Positions 8,609 through 17,764 of a DNA stretch of 64,000 nt are shown piece after piece. The notes under the pieces are model-generated. The model saw only the letters and a list, made by a program, of their open reading frames with translations, had not been told where the DNA came from and ran no database searches. Every line of letters starts with the position of its first letter. The stretch's first letter is position 1. A program made the position numbers and the translations under genes. The stretch comes from Kribbella antiqua. GTDB taxonomy: Bacteria; Actinomycetota; Actinomycetes; Propionibacteriales; Kribbellaceae. The stretch is taken from positions 62,001 through 126,000 of the forward strand of contig NZ_SLWR01000004.1 of assembly GCF_004345665.1 (NCBI RefSeq), in the 5' to 3' direction.

Positions 8609-8627
8609 TCCTCAGCTTGTCTGAGGA
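8609..8627. promoter_or_regulatory. inverted repeat between gntR and the leuA-like gene
   Basis: TCCTCAG-CTTGT-CTGAGGA, perfect 7-bp arms, lies 27 bases before the gntR start and upstream of a TTAGCG -10-like box at 8639-8644 that reads toward the leuA-like gene. It is a candidate GntR operator. Confidence 0.5.
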
Positions 8628-8769
8628 GCTGATTCGGGTTAGCGTGGCGGCATGTCCTGGCGCCTTCTCCCTTCTTGGCCGCCACGGCGGGAGCTGATTC
8701 GACCGGCGCCCCGACCGTGGAGTGCCGTCGTACGCCGGTCTCGCTCTCGCCTTTCCTTGGAGACCCCAG

Positions 8770-10098
8770 ATGGACTGGAACCGCCAGCAGCACTCCCCCA
8801 TGCCCAGCCACCGCTACCGCGACATCTTCGCGAAGGTGCCGGTCGAGCCGATCGACCGCGTGTGGCCGGACCGCCGGATCACGACCGCGCCGCTCTGGGT
8901 GCCGGTCGACCTGCGCGACGGCAATCAGGCGCTGGCCGACCCGATGGATCCGTTGCGCAAACGCCAGTTCTTCGAGCTGATGGTTGCCATGGGCTACAAA
9001 GAGATCGAGGTCGGCTACCCGTCCGCCTCGCAGACCGACTTCGACTTCGTCCGGCTGCTGGCGACCTCCGAGCTGGTGCCGCCGGATGTCACGATCGTGG
9101 TCTTCACGCCGGCCCGGCCCGAGCTGATCGCGCGTACGATCGAGTCGATCGCCGGGATGCAGGGTGACGTCGTCATCCACATGTACACGGCGACCGCGCC
9201 GGTGTGGCGGGACGTCGTACTGCGTCGTACCCGGGAAGAACTGGCGTCGTTGGTGTACGCCGGAGCCGAGGAGATCTTGCGGTTGGCTCCGGCGAATGTG
9301 CGGTTCCAGTTCTCGCCTGAGGTGTTCAACCTGACCGAGCCGGACTTCGTGCTCGAGTTGAGTGACGGGCTGACGAAGCTGTGGGACGCGACGCCGGCGC
9401 GGCCGGTGATCCTCAACCTGCCGGCGACCATCGAGGCGGCGACGCCGAACGTGTACGCCGACCAGATCGAGTACATGCACAAGAACCTGCCGCGGCGCGA
9501 CAGCGTGATCCTGTCCGTGCACCCGCACAACGATCGCGGGACCGGGGTCGCTTGCGCGGAGCTCGCCGTACTCGCCGGTGCCGAGCGGGTCGAGGGTTGC
9601 ATCTTCGGCAACGGCGAACGGACAGGGAACGTCGACCTGGCGACATTGGCGCTGAACCTGCACGCGCAAGGCGTCGACCCGATGATCGACTTCTCCGACA
9701 TCGACCGGATCCGCGAAGTGGTCGAGCACTGCACGCGGATGCCGATCCACCCGCGGCATCCATACGTCGGGGAGCTTGTGTACACGGCGTTTTCGGGCAC
9801 TCATCAGGATGCGATCCGGAAGGGGTTCGCTTCTCGTGGGGAGGCTGAGTTGTGGGAGGTGCCTTATCTGCCGATCGATCCGGCCGATGTGGGGCGTGGG
9901 TACGAGGCCGTCGTACGGGTGAACAGTCAATCGGGGAAGGGCGGGATCGCGCATGTGCTCGAGTCGACGTACGGCGTGCGGCTGACGGCCGAGGAGGAGG
10001 TAGCGTTCGCGCGGCGGGTGCAACGGCACACGGATGAGACGGGTCGCGAGGCGACTCCGGCGGAGCTGAAGGAGTTGTACGACGCGTGCTCTCAGTGA
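8770..10098 (+). CDS. 2-isopropylmalate synthase-like protein lacking the C-terminal regulatory domain
   Basis: A 442-residue enzyme of the isopropylmalate/homocitrate synthase family: a TIM barrel that condenses a 2-oxoacid with acetyl-CoA. It has the LeuA-type [16 protein letters not shown] (metal and active-site Arg-Asp), [22 protein letters not shown], and [42 protein letters not shown] with HxH metal ligands. Actinobacterial LeuA is normally about 570-600 residues with a leucine-binding C-terminal domain. This one stops at the end of the accessory domain ([14 protein letters not shown]), so leucine feedback is not expected. It could be a LeuA paralogue for another 2-oxoacid. GGAGA lies about eight bases before the ATG. 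Confidence 0.85.
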   Translation: MDWNRQQHSPMPSHRYRDIFAKVPVEPIDRVWPDRRITTAPLWVPVDLRDGNQALADPMDPLRKRQFFELMVAMGYKEIEVGYPSASQTDFDFVRLLATSELVPPDVTIVVFTPARPELIARTIESIAGMQGDVVIHMYTATAPVWRDVVLRRTREELASLVYAGAEEILRLAPANVRFQFSPEVFNLTEPDFVLELSDGLTKLWDATPARPVILNLPATIEAATPNVYADQIEYMHKNLPRRDSVILSVHPHNDRGTGVACAELAVLAGAERVEGCIFGNGERTGNVDLATLALNLHAQGVDPMIDFSDIDRIREVVEHCTRMPIHPRHPYVGELVYTAFSGTHQDAIRKGFASRGEAELWEVPYLPIDPADVGRGYEAVVRVNSQSGKGGIAHVLESTYGVRLTAEEEVAFARRVQRHTDETGREATPAELKELYDACSQ

Positions 10099-10928
10099 AG
10101 GACGTCGACTTCGTCCGGGACGGCAAGCTGCTCCTCGATGGGGTGTCGTGGACGGTCGGTGCGGCTGAGCGCTGGGCATTGCTCGGGCCGAACGGCGCTG
10201 GCAAGAGCACGCTGCTCGGTCTGTGCGGCGCGATCACGCATCCCACCCGCGGCACCGTGGAAATCCTCGGCCGCCGCCTCGGCAGCGTCGACATCCGGGT
10301 GTTGCGCGAATCCATCGGTCATGTGAATCCGCGGCATCCGCTGCGCTCACCACTGACTCTGTTGCAGGTGGTGTTGACCGGCCTCACTGGGACCACCGAG
10401 CTGATGCTGCGCTGGCAGCCGACTCCAGCGCAGCGGACGCGAGCTCTCGAACTGATCGACCTCCTGAGAATCGGTCCACGCGCGGGTGACGCGTGGACCA
10501 CCCTCTCCCAAGGCGAACGCGGCCGAGCCCTCATCGCCCGCGCGTTGATCAGCGATCCTGCTCTGCTGTTGCTGGACGAGCCATCCACCGGCCTGGACGT
10601 CGCCGCCCGCGAACAACTCCTCGAAACCCTGGACGTCGTCCACAGCACCCATCCCGAGCTGGCGTCCGTCCTGGTGACCCACCACCTCGAAGAACTCCCC
10701 ACGTCGACCACCCACGCTCTGCTCCTCCGCGCCGGCCGCGTAGTCGCCTTGGGCGAGGCTCAGGATGTCTTGGTCAGTGCTTGGGTATCGCAGACCTTCG
10801 CCCACCCCATCGCGATCACTCAGGAGGAGGGCCGCTGGACCGCCCGAGCCCTGAACCGCCGACCAACCAGACAACCCATTCCGCCGGCGACACATCGGGC
10901 GGTCCACGGAGCCTCGGACGCGAGCTAG
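10086..10928 (+). CDS. ABC transporter ATP-binding protein
   Basis: A 280-residue ATPase with Walker [14 protein letters not shown], signature [16 protein letters not shown], Walker [13 protein letters not shown] and the switch histidine in LVTHHLEEL. The GTG start overlaps the end of the leuA-like gene by 13 bases; a later GTG at 10095 is an alternative. No permease gene lies next to it, so its membrane partner is encoded elsewhere or it has a non-transport role. The C-terminal ~25 residues are low complexity and run into a repeat region. Confidence 0.88.
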   Translation: MLSVKDVDFVRDGKLLLDGVSWTVGAAERWALLGPNGAGKSTLLGLCGAITHPTRGTVEILGRRLGSVDIRVLRESIGHVNPRHPLRSPLTLLQVVLTGLTGTTELMLRWQPTPAQRTRALELIDLLRIGPRAGDAWTTLSQGERGRALIARALISDPALLLLDEPSTGLDVAAREQLLETLDVVHSTHPELASVLVTHHLEELPTSTTHALLLRAGRVVALGEAQDVLVSAWVSQTFAHPIAITQEEGRWTARALNRRPTRQPIPPATHRAVHGASDAS

Positions 10929-10954
10929 GCGTGGCGGACCACAACGCACAGGAG

Positions 10955-10999
10955 CTTTCCGGATGATCACTGCCACCAGGCGCAACTTATGTTCCGGAA
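10955..10999 (+). repeat. 45-bp palindromic element, copy 1
   Basis: Arms TTTCCGGA (10955-10962) and TCCGGAAA (10992-10999) enclose a conserved 29-bp core containing CTGCCACCAGGCGCAA and TTATG. It belongs to a family with copies at 11224-11268 (same strand) and 35425-35469 (opposite strand), all exactly 45 bp. Confidence 0.8.
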
Positions 11000-11223
11000 A
11001 CCGCAGTCACCAGCTGGGTTCAGCAGGTACGACGGCTTGTCGGGTGAGGGTGGTCATTGGGGACGCGAGGCCTCTGCTCCCTGCGGGTGCGGTGAACGCG
11101 TCGGTGTCGAAGGTTTCACGGGCGGCGTCGTACGGCTCGACGGCTCCGGGGGACGGCGCGCCGGGGCGCCACGCGCGGGGCGGACGGCACCTCCGACGCG
11201 GGCTAGCCCGCGCGACAGGTCCC

Positions 11224-11268
11224 TTTCCGGATGATTACTGCCGCGATGCGCCGACTATGTTCCGGAAA
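11224..11268 (+). repeat. 45-bp palindromic element, copy 2
   Basis: Same arms and length as copy 1, 269 bp downstream, with a more diverged core (CTGCCGCGATGCGCC). The ~50 bases that follow are nearly identical to those after copy 1. Confidence 0.8.
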
Positions 11269-11506
11269 CCGCAGTCACCAGCCGGGTTCAGCAGGTACGA
11301 CGGCTCGTCGGGTGAGCGTCCTCGTCCTGGCCTGACGGCGGGACCTCTGCTCCCTGCACCTGCGGCGAAGGCGGTGGCGCGTCGGTGGCGAAGGTTGGAC
11401 GGGTGGCGTCGTACGCGTCAGCCGCTCCGGGTTCCTGCAGGCGGGTGTGCCGCAGGGCGGCCCAGGAGGTGTGTGCTCACGTGCTGAGGTTATCGGCGCG
11501 TGGAGG

Positions 11507-12166
11507 TCAGCTGAGGCCGAGGCGTTTGGTTAGGCGGGGGCCTCGTTTGACTTTGATTTCGCCGAGGATGGCGGTGCCGCGGATATGGAACGTTTTGGGG
11601 CGGGTGTTGGGGTCGGGGGCGGCGGCGAGCGGGGCGGACTGTTCGGAGACGGAGCCGAGGATGGGGTTGCTGTCGAGGTGGACGACCGCGTTCTGCGGGA
11701 CGCGGATCTTCACGTCGGCGAGGATGCTCTTCACGTCGACGTACACGTCGTCGTACGGGAGCTGAGCCTCGGTGTAGTCGAGCGTGACGTCACCCAGTAC
11801 GGCGTTGACCTCTTGCCGCTGCGGCGCGAGCCAGGCCCCGGTGCGCTTGGTCTCCGACATGAACGCGCTGATCACCGGCCCCGTCTCGACCATGGCGCCG
11901 CTGTACTGCGGCTGCACGGCCGGCGGACGTGGGCCGTTCGGCAGGTCGGCGGTGAGTTCGACGAGTTCGCCGTACGTCTTGGAGGCGTAGAGCGTGTCCA
12001 GCCGGTCCTCGAGCTCGGTGTACGTCAGCCGCCCCTCGCCCGCGGCCTCCCGCAGTACGTCGGCGACCTCCTCCCGCTCCAGGTCCGACACCCGCCGCCG
12101 CATCGCCAGCTCGTCACCACTCACCGGCGCCGGCACCCTGTCCTGAGGAACCTCATCCTGAGCCAC
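11507..12166 (-). CDS. DUF1707 domain protein with LiaF-like C-terminal domain
   Basis: A 219-residue protein from GTG 12166. The DUF1707 domain spans about residues 20-75 (RRRVSDLEREEVADVLREAAGEGRLTYTELEDRL...YGELVELTADLP). A C-terminal cell-envelope beta domain follows (VNAVLGDVTLDYTEAQLP...ILADVKIRVPQNAVV...RGTAILGEIKVKRGP), like LiaF/DUF2154 proteins that respond to envelope stress. There are no membrane helices. TATGGT lies about six bases before the GTG on the minus strand, which suggests a leaderless mRNA. The 36-residue upstream extension lacks conservation and was rejected. Confidence 0.85.
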   Translation of the reverse strand: MAQDEVPQDRVPAPVSGDELAMRRRVSDLEREEVADVLREAAGEGRLTYTELEDRLDTLYASKTYGELVELTADLPNGPRPPAVQPQYSGAMVETGPVISAFMSETKRTGAWLAPQRQEVNAVLGDVTLDYTEAQLPYDDVYVDVKSILADVKIRVPQNAVVHLDSNPILGSVSEQSAPLAAAPDPNTRPKTFHIRGTAILGEIKVKRGPRLTKRLGLS

Positions 12167-12237
12167 CCCAAAACCATACGCGCGCCCCAGGCCGCCCGCA
12201 GACAGGTTTCCCCCTGATCCAAACCCTGACTCAGACC

Positions 12238-12243
12238 TAATAC
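12238..12243 (+). promoter_or_regulatory. -10 element upstream of the small membrane protein gene
   Basis: TAATAC ends eight bases before ATG 12252. No ribosome-binding site is present, so the transcript is probably leaderless. It is back to back with the promoter of the DUF1707 gene. Confidence 0.5.
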
Positions 12244-12251
12244 TGTCCACC

Positions 12252-12539
12252 ATGGACTGGAGTGCGGGACGCAATGGACGGGTGCTGGCCGGTGTTTACC
12301 TCGCCGGCTTCACCGCCAGCCTGATCGGCCTGGTGTGGACACTGGTGAACCAGCTGACCGGCGGAGGTGGGTCGCAAGAGGTGGTGGGAGGCGTCCTGTT
12401 CGTCGGTGGCCAACTGGTGATCTACGGGCTGGTGCGCGGGCTCATGCAACCGGGCGGTCGGAGAGACGCCGGGAGGCTTTGGAATCGGCTGGTCCTGGGC
12501 CGCGAGCTGGTGGGGGCGTGGCGGGCGTTGAGGAACTAA
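12252..12539 (+). CDS. small two-helix membrane protein, unknown function
   Basis: A 95-residue protein. Two hydrophobic segments lie at about residues 11-34 and 45-65, separated by a Gly-rich turn with one acidic residue (GGGGSQE). A basic Arg-rich tail follows. No family is recognised. It diverges from the DUF1707 gene with adjoining promoters, so the two may respond to the same envelope signal (inference). Confidence 0.65.
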   Translation: MDWSAGRNGRVLAGVYLAGFTASLIGLVWTLVNQLTGGGGSQEVVGGVLFVGGQLVIYGLVRGLMQPGGRRDAGRLWNRLVLGRELVGAWRALRN

Positions 12540-12638
12540 GGATTACCTGAGTTCGGGGTGAGACGGAGCTCGCGTTCGGGGGGTCGGCGGGGCGATCTAG
12601 GCTTGGGGGCTCAGACCACTTGCTTTGGAGGTACGACG

Positions 12639-14303
12639 GTGTCCGCCGACTTCAGCTACTCCGACTTGTTGCCGCTCGGAGCCGACGAGACGGAGTACCG
12701 GCTGCTGACGACCGAGGGCGTCAGTACATTCACCGCCGGCGACCGGACGTTCCTGCAGATCGAGCCCGACGTGCTGCAGGCGCTGACGGCCGAGGCGATG
12801 CACGACATCTCGCACTACCTCCGTACGGCGCACCTCGCCCAGCTGCGGCGGATCATCGACGACCCGGAGGCCTCCGGCAACGACCGGTTCGTCGCGCTGG
12901 ACCTGCTGAAGAACGCGAACATCTCGGCCGGCGGCGTCCTCCCGATGTGCCAGGACACCGGTACGGCGATCGTGATGGGCAAGAAATCCGAGGGTGTACT
13001 CACAGGTGCGGTCGACGAGGAGTGGATCAGCCGCGGCGTGTACGACGCCTACACCAAGCTGAACCTGCGCTACTCCCAGATGGCGCCGCTGAACATGTGG
13101 GACGAGAAGAACACCGGCTCCAACCTGCCGGCCCAGATCGAGCTGTACTCGACGCCGGTGCACGGCGACCCGTCGTACAAGTTCCTCTTCATGGCCAAGG
13201 GCGGCGGCTCGGCGAACAAGTCCTTCCTGTTCCAGGAGACCAAGGCGGTGCTCAACCCGGACGGGATGATGAAGTTCCTGGACGAGAAGATCCGCTCGCT
13301 CGGGACCGCCGCCTGCCCGCCGTACCACCTGGCCGTCGTCGTCGGCGGCACCTCCGCGGAGTACGCGCTGAAGACCGCGAAGTACGCCTCCGCTCACTAC
13401 CTCGACTCGCTGCCGACCTCGGGATCGCCGGTCGGGCATGGGTTCCGCGATCTCGAGCTGGAAGAGGAAGTCTTCAAGCTGACGCAGGACTTCGGGATCG
13501 GCGCGCAGTTCGGCGGCAAGTACTTCTGCCACGACGTGCGGGTGATCCGCCTGCCGCGGCACGGCGCGTCCTGCCCGGTCGCGATCGCGGTGTCCTGCTC
13601 GGCGGACCGGCAGGCGCTGGCCAAGATCACGCCGGAGGGCGTGTTCCTGGAGCAACTCGAGCGCGACCCGGCGCGCTTCCTGCCGGACACCACCGACGAG
13701 CACCTCGCCGACGACGCGGACGTCGTACGGATCGATCTGAACCGGCCGATGAGCGAGATCCGCGCCGAGCTGTCCAAGCTGCCGGTGAAGACGCGCCTGT
13801 CGCTGAACGGCCCGCTGGTCGTGGCCCGCGACATCGCGCACGCGAAGATCAAGGAGCGGCTGGACGCGGGCGAGCCGATGCCGTCCTACCTCCGCGATCA
13901 CGCCGTGTACTACGCCGGTCCGGCGAAGACGCCCGAGGGGTACGCGTCCGGCTCCTTCGGGCCGACGACGGCGGGCCGGATGGACGCGTACGTCGACCAG
14001 TTCCAGGCGGCCGGCGGATCGTTCGTGATGCTTGCCAAGGGCAATCGCTCGGCGAAGGTGACGGCGGCGTGCAAGGAGCACGGCGGCTTCTACCTCGGCT
14101 CGATCGGCGGGCCCGCCGCACGGCTGGCGCAGGACTGCATCAAGTCCGTCGATGTCCTCGAGTACGCCGAACTCGGCATGGAAGCCGTCTGGAAGATCGA
14201 GGTCGAAGACTTCCCCGCCTTCGTCGTGGTAGACGACAAAGGCAACGACTTCTTCACCGACACCAAGAAACCAGTCCCCCTCACCGTCCGCCCCCGCAGC
14301 TGA
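12639..14303 (+). CDS. class I (iron-sulfur) fumarate hydratase
   Basis: TCA-cycle enzyme that interconverts fumarate and malate using an oxygen-sensitive [4Fe-4S] cluster. The 554 residues contain the alpha part ([16 protein letters not shown] with a cluster cysteine near residue 103, [38 protein letters not shown]) and the fused beta part ([63 protein letters not shown]). This is the fused homodimeric type. GTG 12639 is supported by GGAGGT seven bases upstream. A class II fumarase lies 2 kb downstream on the other strand. Confidence 0.95.
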   Translation: MSADFSYSDLLPLGADETEYRLLTTEGVSTFTAGDRTFLQIEPDVLQALTAEAMHDISHYLRTAHLAQLRRIIDDPEASGNDRFVALDLLKNANISAGGVLPMCQDTGTAIVMGKKSEGVLTGAVDEEWISRGVYDAYTKLNLRYSQMAPLNMWDEKNTGSNLPAQIELYSTPVHGDPSYKFLFMAKGGGSANKSFLFQETKAVLNPDGMMKFLDEKIRSLGTAACPPYHLAVVVGGTSAEYALKTAKYASAHYLDSLPTSGSPVGHGFRDLELEEEVFKLTQDFGIGAQFGGKYFCHDVRVIRLPRHGASCPVAIAVSCSADRQALAKITPEGVFLEQLERDPARFLPDTTDEHLADDADVVRIDLNRPMSEIRAELSKLPVKTRLSLNGPLVVARDIAHAKIKERLDAGEPMPSYLRDHAVYYAGPAKTPEGYASGSFGPTTAGRMDAYVDQFQAAGGSFVMLAKGNRSAKVTAACKEHGGFYLGSIGGPAARLAQDCIKSVDVLEYAELGMEAVWKIEVEDFPAFVVVDDKGNDFFTDTKKPVPLTVRPRS

Positions 14304-14418
14304 ACCACCTCGCGACTCGGAGAGCACGGTGGGTTTTGGGGTGGCGACACTCCGTTGTGGGGTTGGTGCTTGACGGGGTTGGGGGATCGCAGCACGCTCT
14401 GAAGCGGGGGTGGTCTGG

Positions 14419-14847
14419 ATGAACCGGACGATGACGCGGATCGGGAACAAGATCGGTGTGTGGATGTACCGCGCGCTCGACGGGCGGTTCGCCAGTGGCA
14501 GCAAGGACGTGCACGTGCTGATGCTGACCACGCCTGGGCGCTCGACCGGCTTACCGCGGTCTACCTGTGTGCGCTACCTGGAGACGGTCGACGGGTTGCT
14601 GGTGTGGGGTACCGGGTCGGGGTCGCCGGACGATCCGGACTGGTTCCGCAACCTGCGGGCCACGCCGAGCACGGAGGTGCAGATCGGCGCCAGGCACTAC
14701 CAGATGCACCCACGCGAGCTGACCGGCGACGAACGCCAGAAGGCGTGGACCGAGGTGATCCTCGCCGAGGACCCCCGCATCGGCCGCTACGCCACCAAAG
14801 CCGGCCGCCCCATCCCAGTAGCCATGCTCGAACCCGTCGAAGGCTGA
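14419..14847 (+). CDS. deazaflavin (F420)-dependent nitroreductase/quinone reductase family protein
   Basis: A 142-residue protein of the DDN split-barrel family: RTMTRIGNKIGVWMYRALDGRF, then VLMLTTPGRSTGLPRSTCVRYLE, LLVWGTGSGSPDDPDWFRNLRATPSTEVQIG and a DPRIGRYATKAGRPIPVAMLEP tail. Family members use reduced F420 to reduce quinones or nitro compounds. The substrate is unknown. A GTG three codons upstream is an alternative start. Confidence 0.85.
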   Translation: MNRTMTRIGNKIGVWMYRALDGRFASGSKDVHVLMLTTPGRSTGLPRSTCVRYLETVDGLLVWGTGSGSPDDPDWFRNLRATPSTEVQIGARHYQMHPRELTGDERQKAWTEVILAEDPRIGRYATKAGRPIPVAMLEPVEG

Positions 14848-14859
14848 CCCGTCAGCACC

Positions 14860-15018
14860 TCAGCTGGACTGGGCTGGGACTGGGTCGGGGAGTTTGTGGA
14901 GCAGGGATTTGGCGGCTTGGAGGAGTTCGGCTTCGTTGTGGCCGAAGGCCTGGAGGTACGACCCGAGGGCGGATCGCAGTAGTCGCAGCTCCTCAGCTTG
15001 CAGCTCGATCGTGTACAT
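14860..15018 (-). CDS. small hypothetical helical protein
   Basis: A 52-residue protein from ATG 15018 with GGAG just upstream: MYTIELQAEELRLLRSALG, then an amphipathic helix with heptad-like leucines and HNEAELLQAAKSLLHKL. No family is recognised. The strong leucine periodicity, G/C third positions and ribosome-binding site favour a real gene. It may be a small helical partner protein. Confidence 0.6.
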   Translation of the reverse strand: MYTIELQAEELRLLRSALGSYLQAFGHNEAELLQAAKSLLHKLPDPVPAQSS

Positions 15019-15075
15019 ATCTCCACGGTAAGACCGAACCCCGCGGTTGGAACCCCTCGTGACCCACACGTTGTG

Positions 15076-15582
15076 TCAGTCGCTCCAGCCCGCCGTACGG
15101 ACGATGTCGCCGGCCACCTCCGCAGGCACGCGATCGTTGGTGACAGTGAAGTCCTGAATCGGCTGGTGGTTGGCGGCCTCGGCGAGGGCGGCTTCGAGGG
15201 ACCAGTCCGGACCGCGGGTCGTGCGGGTCCGCTCGGCGATCAGGTCCGCCGGCGTGAGCAGCCGGACCATCTGTACGTCGCAGTCCGTCAAAGCCGAGGT
15301 GTACGCCGCCCGGAGCTCGGGCGACTCCACATGTCCGCTCACCACCATAAACTGGGCGCCGGCCTCTCGGTACGTCGTCCACACAGCAGCAAGGTTGCGG
15401 ATCTTGAGCCGGTCGTGAAAGCGGAACCCATCAGCAGGTTGCGGTGGCCCGAACTGTGCGACGGCATCCAGATCGAGTACGCCGGTCAGCTGGCGCCGTG
15501 AGGTGAGCAAGCGGCCGATGGCCTGCGCGATGGTGGTCTTCCCGACCCCACCACCGCCGCTGAGCAGGAGAGCTTGAGGCAC
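15076..15582 (-). CDS. P-loop ATPase/kinase-like protein
   Basis: A 168-residue protein from GTG 15582 that opens MPQALLLSGGGGVGKTTIAQ, a Walker A in the first 20 residues. A later MVVSGHVES may be the Walker B-like strand, and RLLTPADLIAERTRTTRG fits a mobile Arg-rich lid, as in small nucleotide or sugar kinases and zeta-type phosphotransferases. The substrate is unknown. The start lies two bases after the stop of the DUF402 gene, so it is the third gene of the fumC unit. Confidence 0.75.
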   Translation of the reverse strand: MPQALLLSGGGGVGKTTIAQAIGRLLTSRRQLTGVLDLDAVAQFGPPQPADGFRFHDRLKIRNLAAVWTTYREAGAQFMVVSGHVESPELRAAYTSALTDCDVQMVRLLTPADLIAERTRTTRGPDWSLEAALAEAANHQPIQDFTVTNDRVPAEVAGDIVRTAGWSD

Positions 15583-15584
15583 CG

Positions 15585-16319
15585 TCAACTGTGGAGCTCC
15601 TCGGCGATCAGAGTCGGCTGATGAGTCGTCGGTGCGGCCGGAAGGCGCCAGTCGGCCGGCGGCTTCCAAGACTGCCAGCCGTCGGAGAACGGTGAGCTCC
15701 AGGCCTCGATCTCGCGAACCGCCGCGTGTGCGTCCGCAATGATCCCCGCAGCCTCGGCAGACGTGAAGCGACCCGCGGTCACCGCGCCTTCCAGCTCGTC
15801 CTCGTCCTTCCACTCGATCGTGCGGTCCGGGCGGATCCACAGGTCGAGGACGTGATCGACCGTGCTGGTACGGCGGCCTGCCACGTCACGCTCATGTGGA
15901 GCCTCCAGGTTCACGTACCAGCCGCGGAACGTACCGTCCTCCGCCCAGAAATGCCACACCGACCAAGGCTTCCCCGGTGGCAGAACTTTCAGGATGCCGG
16001 TGCCGCGCCAGATGTCGAGTTTCAGCACCCGCTCCTCGGTGAACATCGCGACCGGACCGGCGTACCGGGTCTCCCGGCCGTCGGTCAGCACTGGTTTGAT
16101 CAGCGGCGTACCGGGCGCGAGCCAAGCGACCAGTCCGTCCTCGTCGTCACGCACCACCGTCATCGGCCGCACGTTCGGCTTGTCCGCATGCCGCCCGGTC
16201 CCCTGATAGACCCATTCGATCGTCGTCCCAGGCTCCCAGAACCGCTCCGGCCCAGGCGCCCCCGCCTCAGGCGACCCCGGCTCAGGCGACCCCGGCTCAG
16301 GCCGCGCCGCCGCCGTCAC
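15585..16319 (-). CDS. DUF402 domain protein
   Basis: A 244-residue protein. A Pro/Gly/Glu-rich N-terminal tail, encoded by an imperfect 15-bp repeat, is followed by a DUF402 beta-barrel: [62 protein letters not shown] and [12 protein letters not shown]. The acidic pairs resemble the metal-binding residues of DUF402 diphosphatase/FomD-type proteins. The start overlaps the fumC stop by four bases (GTGA). Confidence 0.8.
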   Translation of the reverse strand: MTAAARPEPGSPEPGSPEAGAPGPERFWEPGTTIEWVYQGTGRHADKPNVRPMTVVRDDEDGLVAWLAPGTPLIKPVLTDGRETRYAGPVAMFTEERVLKLDIWRGTGILKVLPPGKPWSVWHFWAEDGTFRGWYVNLEAPHERDVAGRRTSTVDHVLDLWIRPDRTIEWKDEDELEGAVTAGRFTSAEAAGIIADAHAAVREIEAWSSPFSDGWQSWKPPADWRLPAAPTTHQPTLIAEELHS

Positions 16320-17719
16320 GAGGAAGCCGGCCTGGTCATGGACAACACGTCGAGCGCCGCGTCCAGCTGCTCCTCGGTCAGATCGCCCTTCTCGACATGG
16401 CCGTTCTCGATCACGACCTCGCGGATCGTCTTGCCCTGCTTGAGCGCGCTCTTCGCCACCGCGGCCGCGTTCTCGTACCCGATGTAGCGGTTCAGCGGCG
16501 TCACGATCGAGGGCGACGACTCGGCCAGAGCGCGCGCGTGCTCGACGTTCGCAGTGATCCCGTCGACGCAGCGCTCGGCCAGCAGCCGGGAGGAGTTGGT
16601 CAGCAGCGTGATCGACTCCAGCAGGTTGCGCGCGATCACCGGCAGCATCACGTTCAGCTCGAAGTTGCCTCCGGCACCGGCCACGGTGATGGTCGTGTCG
16701 TTGCCGATCACCTGCGCGGCGACCATCAGCGTCGCCTCGCAGATCACCGGGTTCACCTTGCCCGGCATGATGCTCGACCCTGGCTGCAGGTCCGGCAGCG
16801 CGATCTCGCCCAGCCCGGCCCGTGGCCCCGACCCCATCCAGCGCAGGTCGTTGCAGATCTTGGTCAGGCTGACCGCGATCGTCTTCAGCTGCCCGGACAG
16901 CTCGACCAGGCCGTCCCGCGCCCCCTGCGCCTCGAAGTGATCCGCCGCCTCGGTCAGCTCCAAGCCGGTACGACGGTTCAGCTCCTCGATCACCTTGGCC
17001 GCGAACCCTGGTGGCGTGTTGATCCCCGTGCCGACCGCCGTACCACCCAGTGGCAGCTCCGCCACCCGGGGCAGCGTCGCGCGGACCCGATCCGCACCGC
17101 GACGGATCTGCATCGCATACCCGTCGAACTCCTGCCCGAGCGTCACCGGCGTCGCGTCCATCAGGTGCGTGCGCCCTGACTTCACCACCTCGGCGAACTC
17201 GGATCCCTTGTCGGACAGGGATTGCGCCAACTGCTCGAGCGCCGGCAGCAGATCCCGTACGACGCCCGCGGTGGCCGCGACGTGGATCGCCGACGGGAAG
17301 GTGTCGTTGCTGGACTGGGAGGCGTTCACGTGGTCGTTCGGATGCACCTCGGCACCCAGCTCACGGGTGGCGAGGGTGGCGAGCACCTCGTTGGCGTTCA
17401 TGTTCGTCGACGTGCCCGAGCCGGTCTGGAACACGTCGATCGGGAACTCGGCGTCGTACTCCCCTGCGGCCACCTTGTCCGCGGCGGCCACGATCGCCGC
17501 GGCCTGCTGACCGTCCAGCACGCCCAGCTCGGCGTTCACCACGGCCGCCGACGCCTTGATCTGCGCCAGCGCGTGCACGAGCGCCGGCGCCAGCGGCCGG
17601 CCGGAGATCGGGAAGTTCTCCACCGCACGCTGGGTCTGCGCCCGCCACAACGCGTCCCGAGGCACCTTCACCTCGCCCATCGTGTCGTGCTCGATCCTGT
17701 ACTCCACGTTGTCACCCAT
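16316..17719 (-). CDS. fumC: class II fumarate hydratase
   Basis: A 467-residue member of the aspartase/fumarase superfamily. It has [18 protein letters not shown] near residue 100, [38 protein letters not shown] and the [16 protein letters not shown] signature loop. Cluster-free and stable in oxygen, it interconverts fumarate and malate and complements the oxygen-labile class I enzyme 2 kb away. It heads an apparent three-gene unit with DUF402 and the P-loop protein. Confidence 0.96.
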   Translation of the reverse strand: MGDNVEYRIEHDTMGEVKVPRDALWRAQTQRAVENFPISGRPLAPALVHALAQIKASAAVVNAELGVLDGQQAAAIVAAADKVAAGEYDAEFPIDVFQTGSGTSTNMNANEVLATLATRELGAEVHPNDHVNASQSSNDTFPSAIHVAATAGVVRDLLPALEQLAQSLSDKGSEFAEVVKSGRTHLMDATPVTLGQEFDGYAMQIRRGADRVRATLPRVAELPLGGTAVGTGINTPPGFAAKVIEELNRRTGLELTEAADHFEAQGARDGLVELSGQLKTIAVSLTKICNDLRWMGSGPRAGLGEIALPDLQPGSSIMPGKVNPVICEATLMVAAQVIGNDTTITVAGAGGNFELNVMLPVIARNLLESITLLTNSSRLLAERCVDGITANVEHARALAESSPSIVTPLNRYIGYENAAAVAKSALKQGKTIREVVIENGHVEKGDLTEEQLDAALDVLSMTRPASS

Positions 17720-17764
17720 ACCTACAAAATACGTCTCCCGGTGCCCTCGACCGGATCCCGATCC

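Larger units (their letters stand above)
10929..11506. other. non-coding region built of a tandem ~269-bp repeat
   Basis: No convincing gene lies here. The region is two diverged copies of one unit, offset by 269 bp. Similarity begins at the end of the ABC gene (CTCGGACGCGAGCTAG against CTCCGACGCGGGCTAG) and is strongest around the 45-bp palindromic element and the ~50 bases after it. Frames opening at ATGTTCCGGAAA occur in both copies but have frame-shifted, unlike tails. Confidence 0.7.

Noticed and set aside
8652..8769. Possible leucine leader peptide (MSWRLLPSW) before the LeuA-like gene
   Set aside because: The frame has no stop before running into the gene, has only two adjacent Leu codons, and I see no clear attenuator hairpin pair.
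8587..10179. 530-codon minus-strand frame over the LeuA-like gene
   Set aside because: Low-complexity antisense shadow; the plus strand carries complete LeuA motifs.
10963..11487. Frames opening at or near ATGTTCCGGAAA in the tandem repeat
   Set aside because: Reading frame is not kept between the two repeat copies beyond ~20 codons, so this looks like non-coding repeat DNA.
12597..14531. 644-codon minus-strand frame over the class I fumarase
   Set aside because: Arg/His/Val-rich antisense shadow created by high GC third positions.
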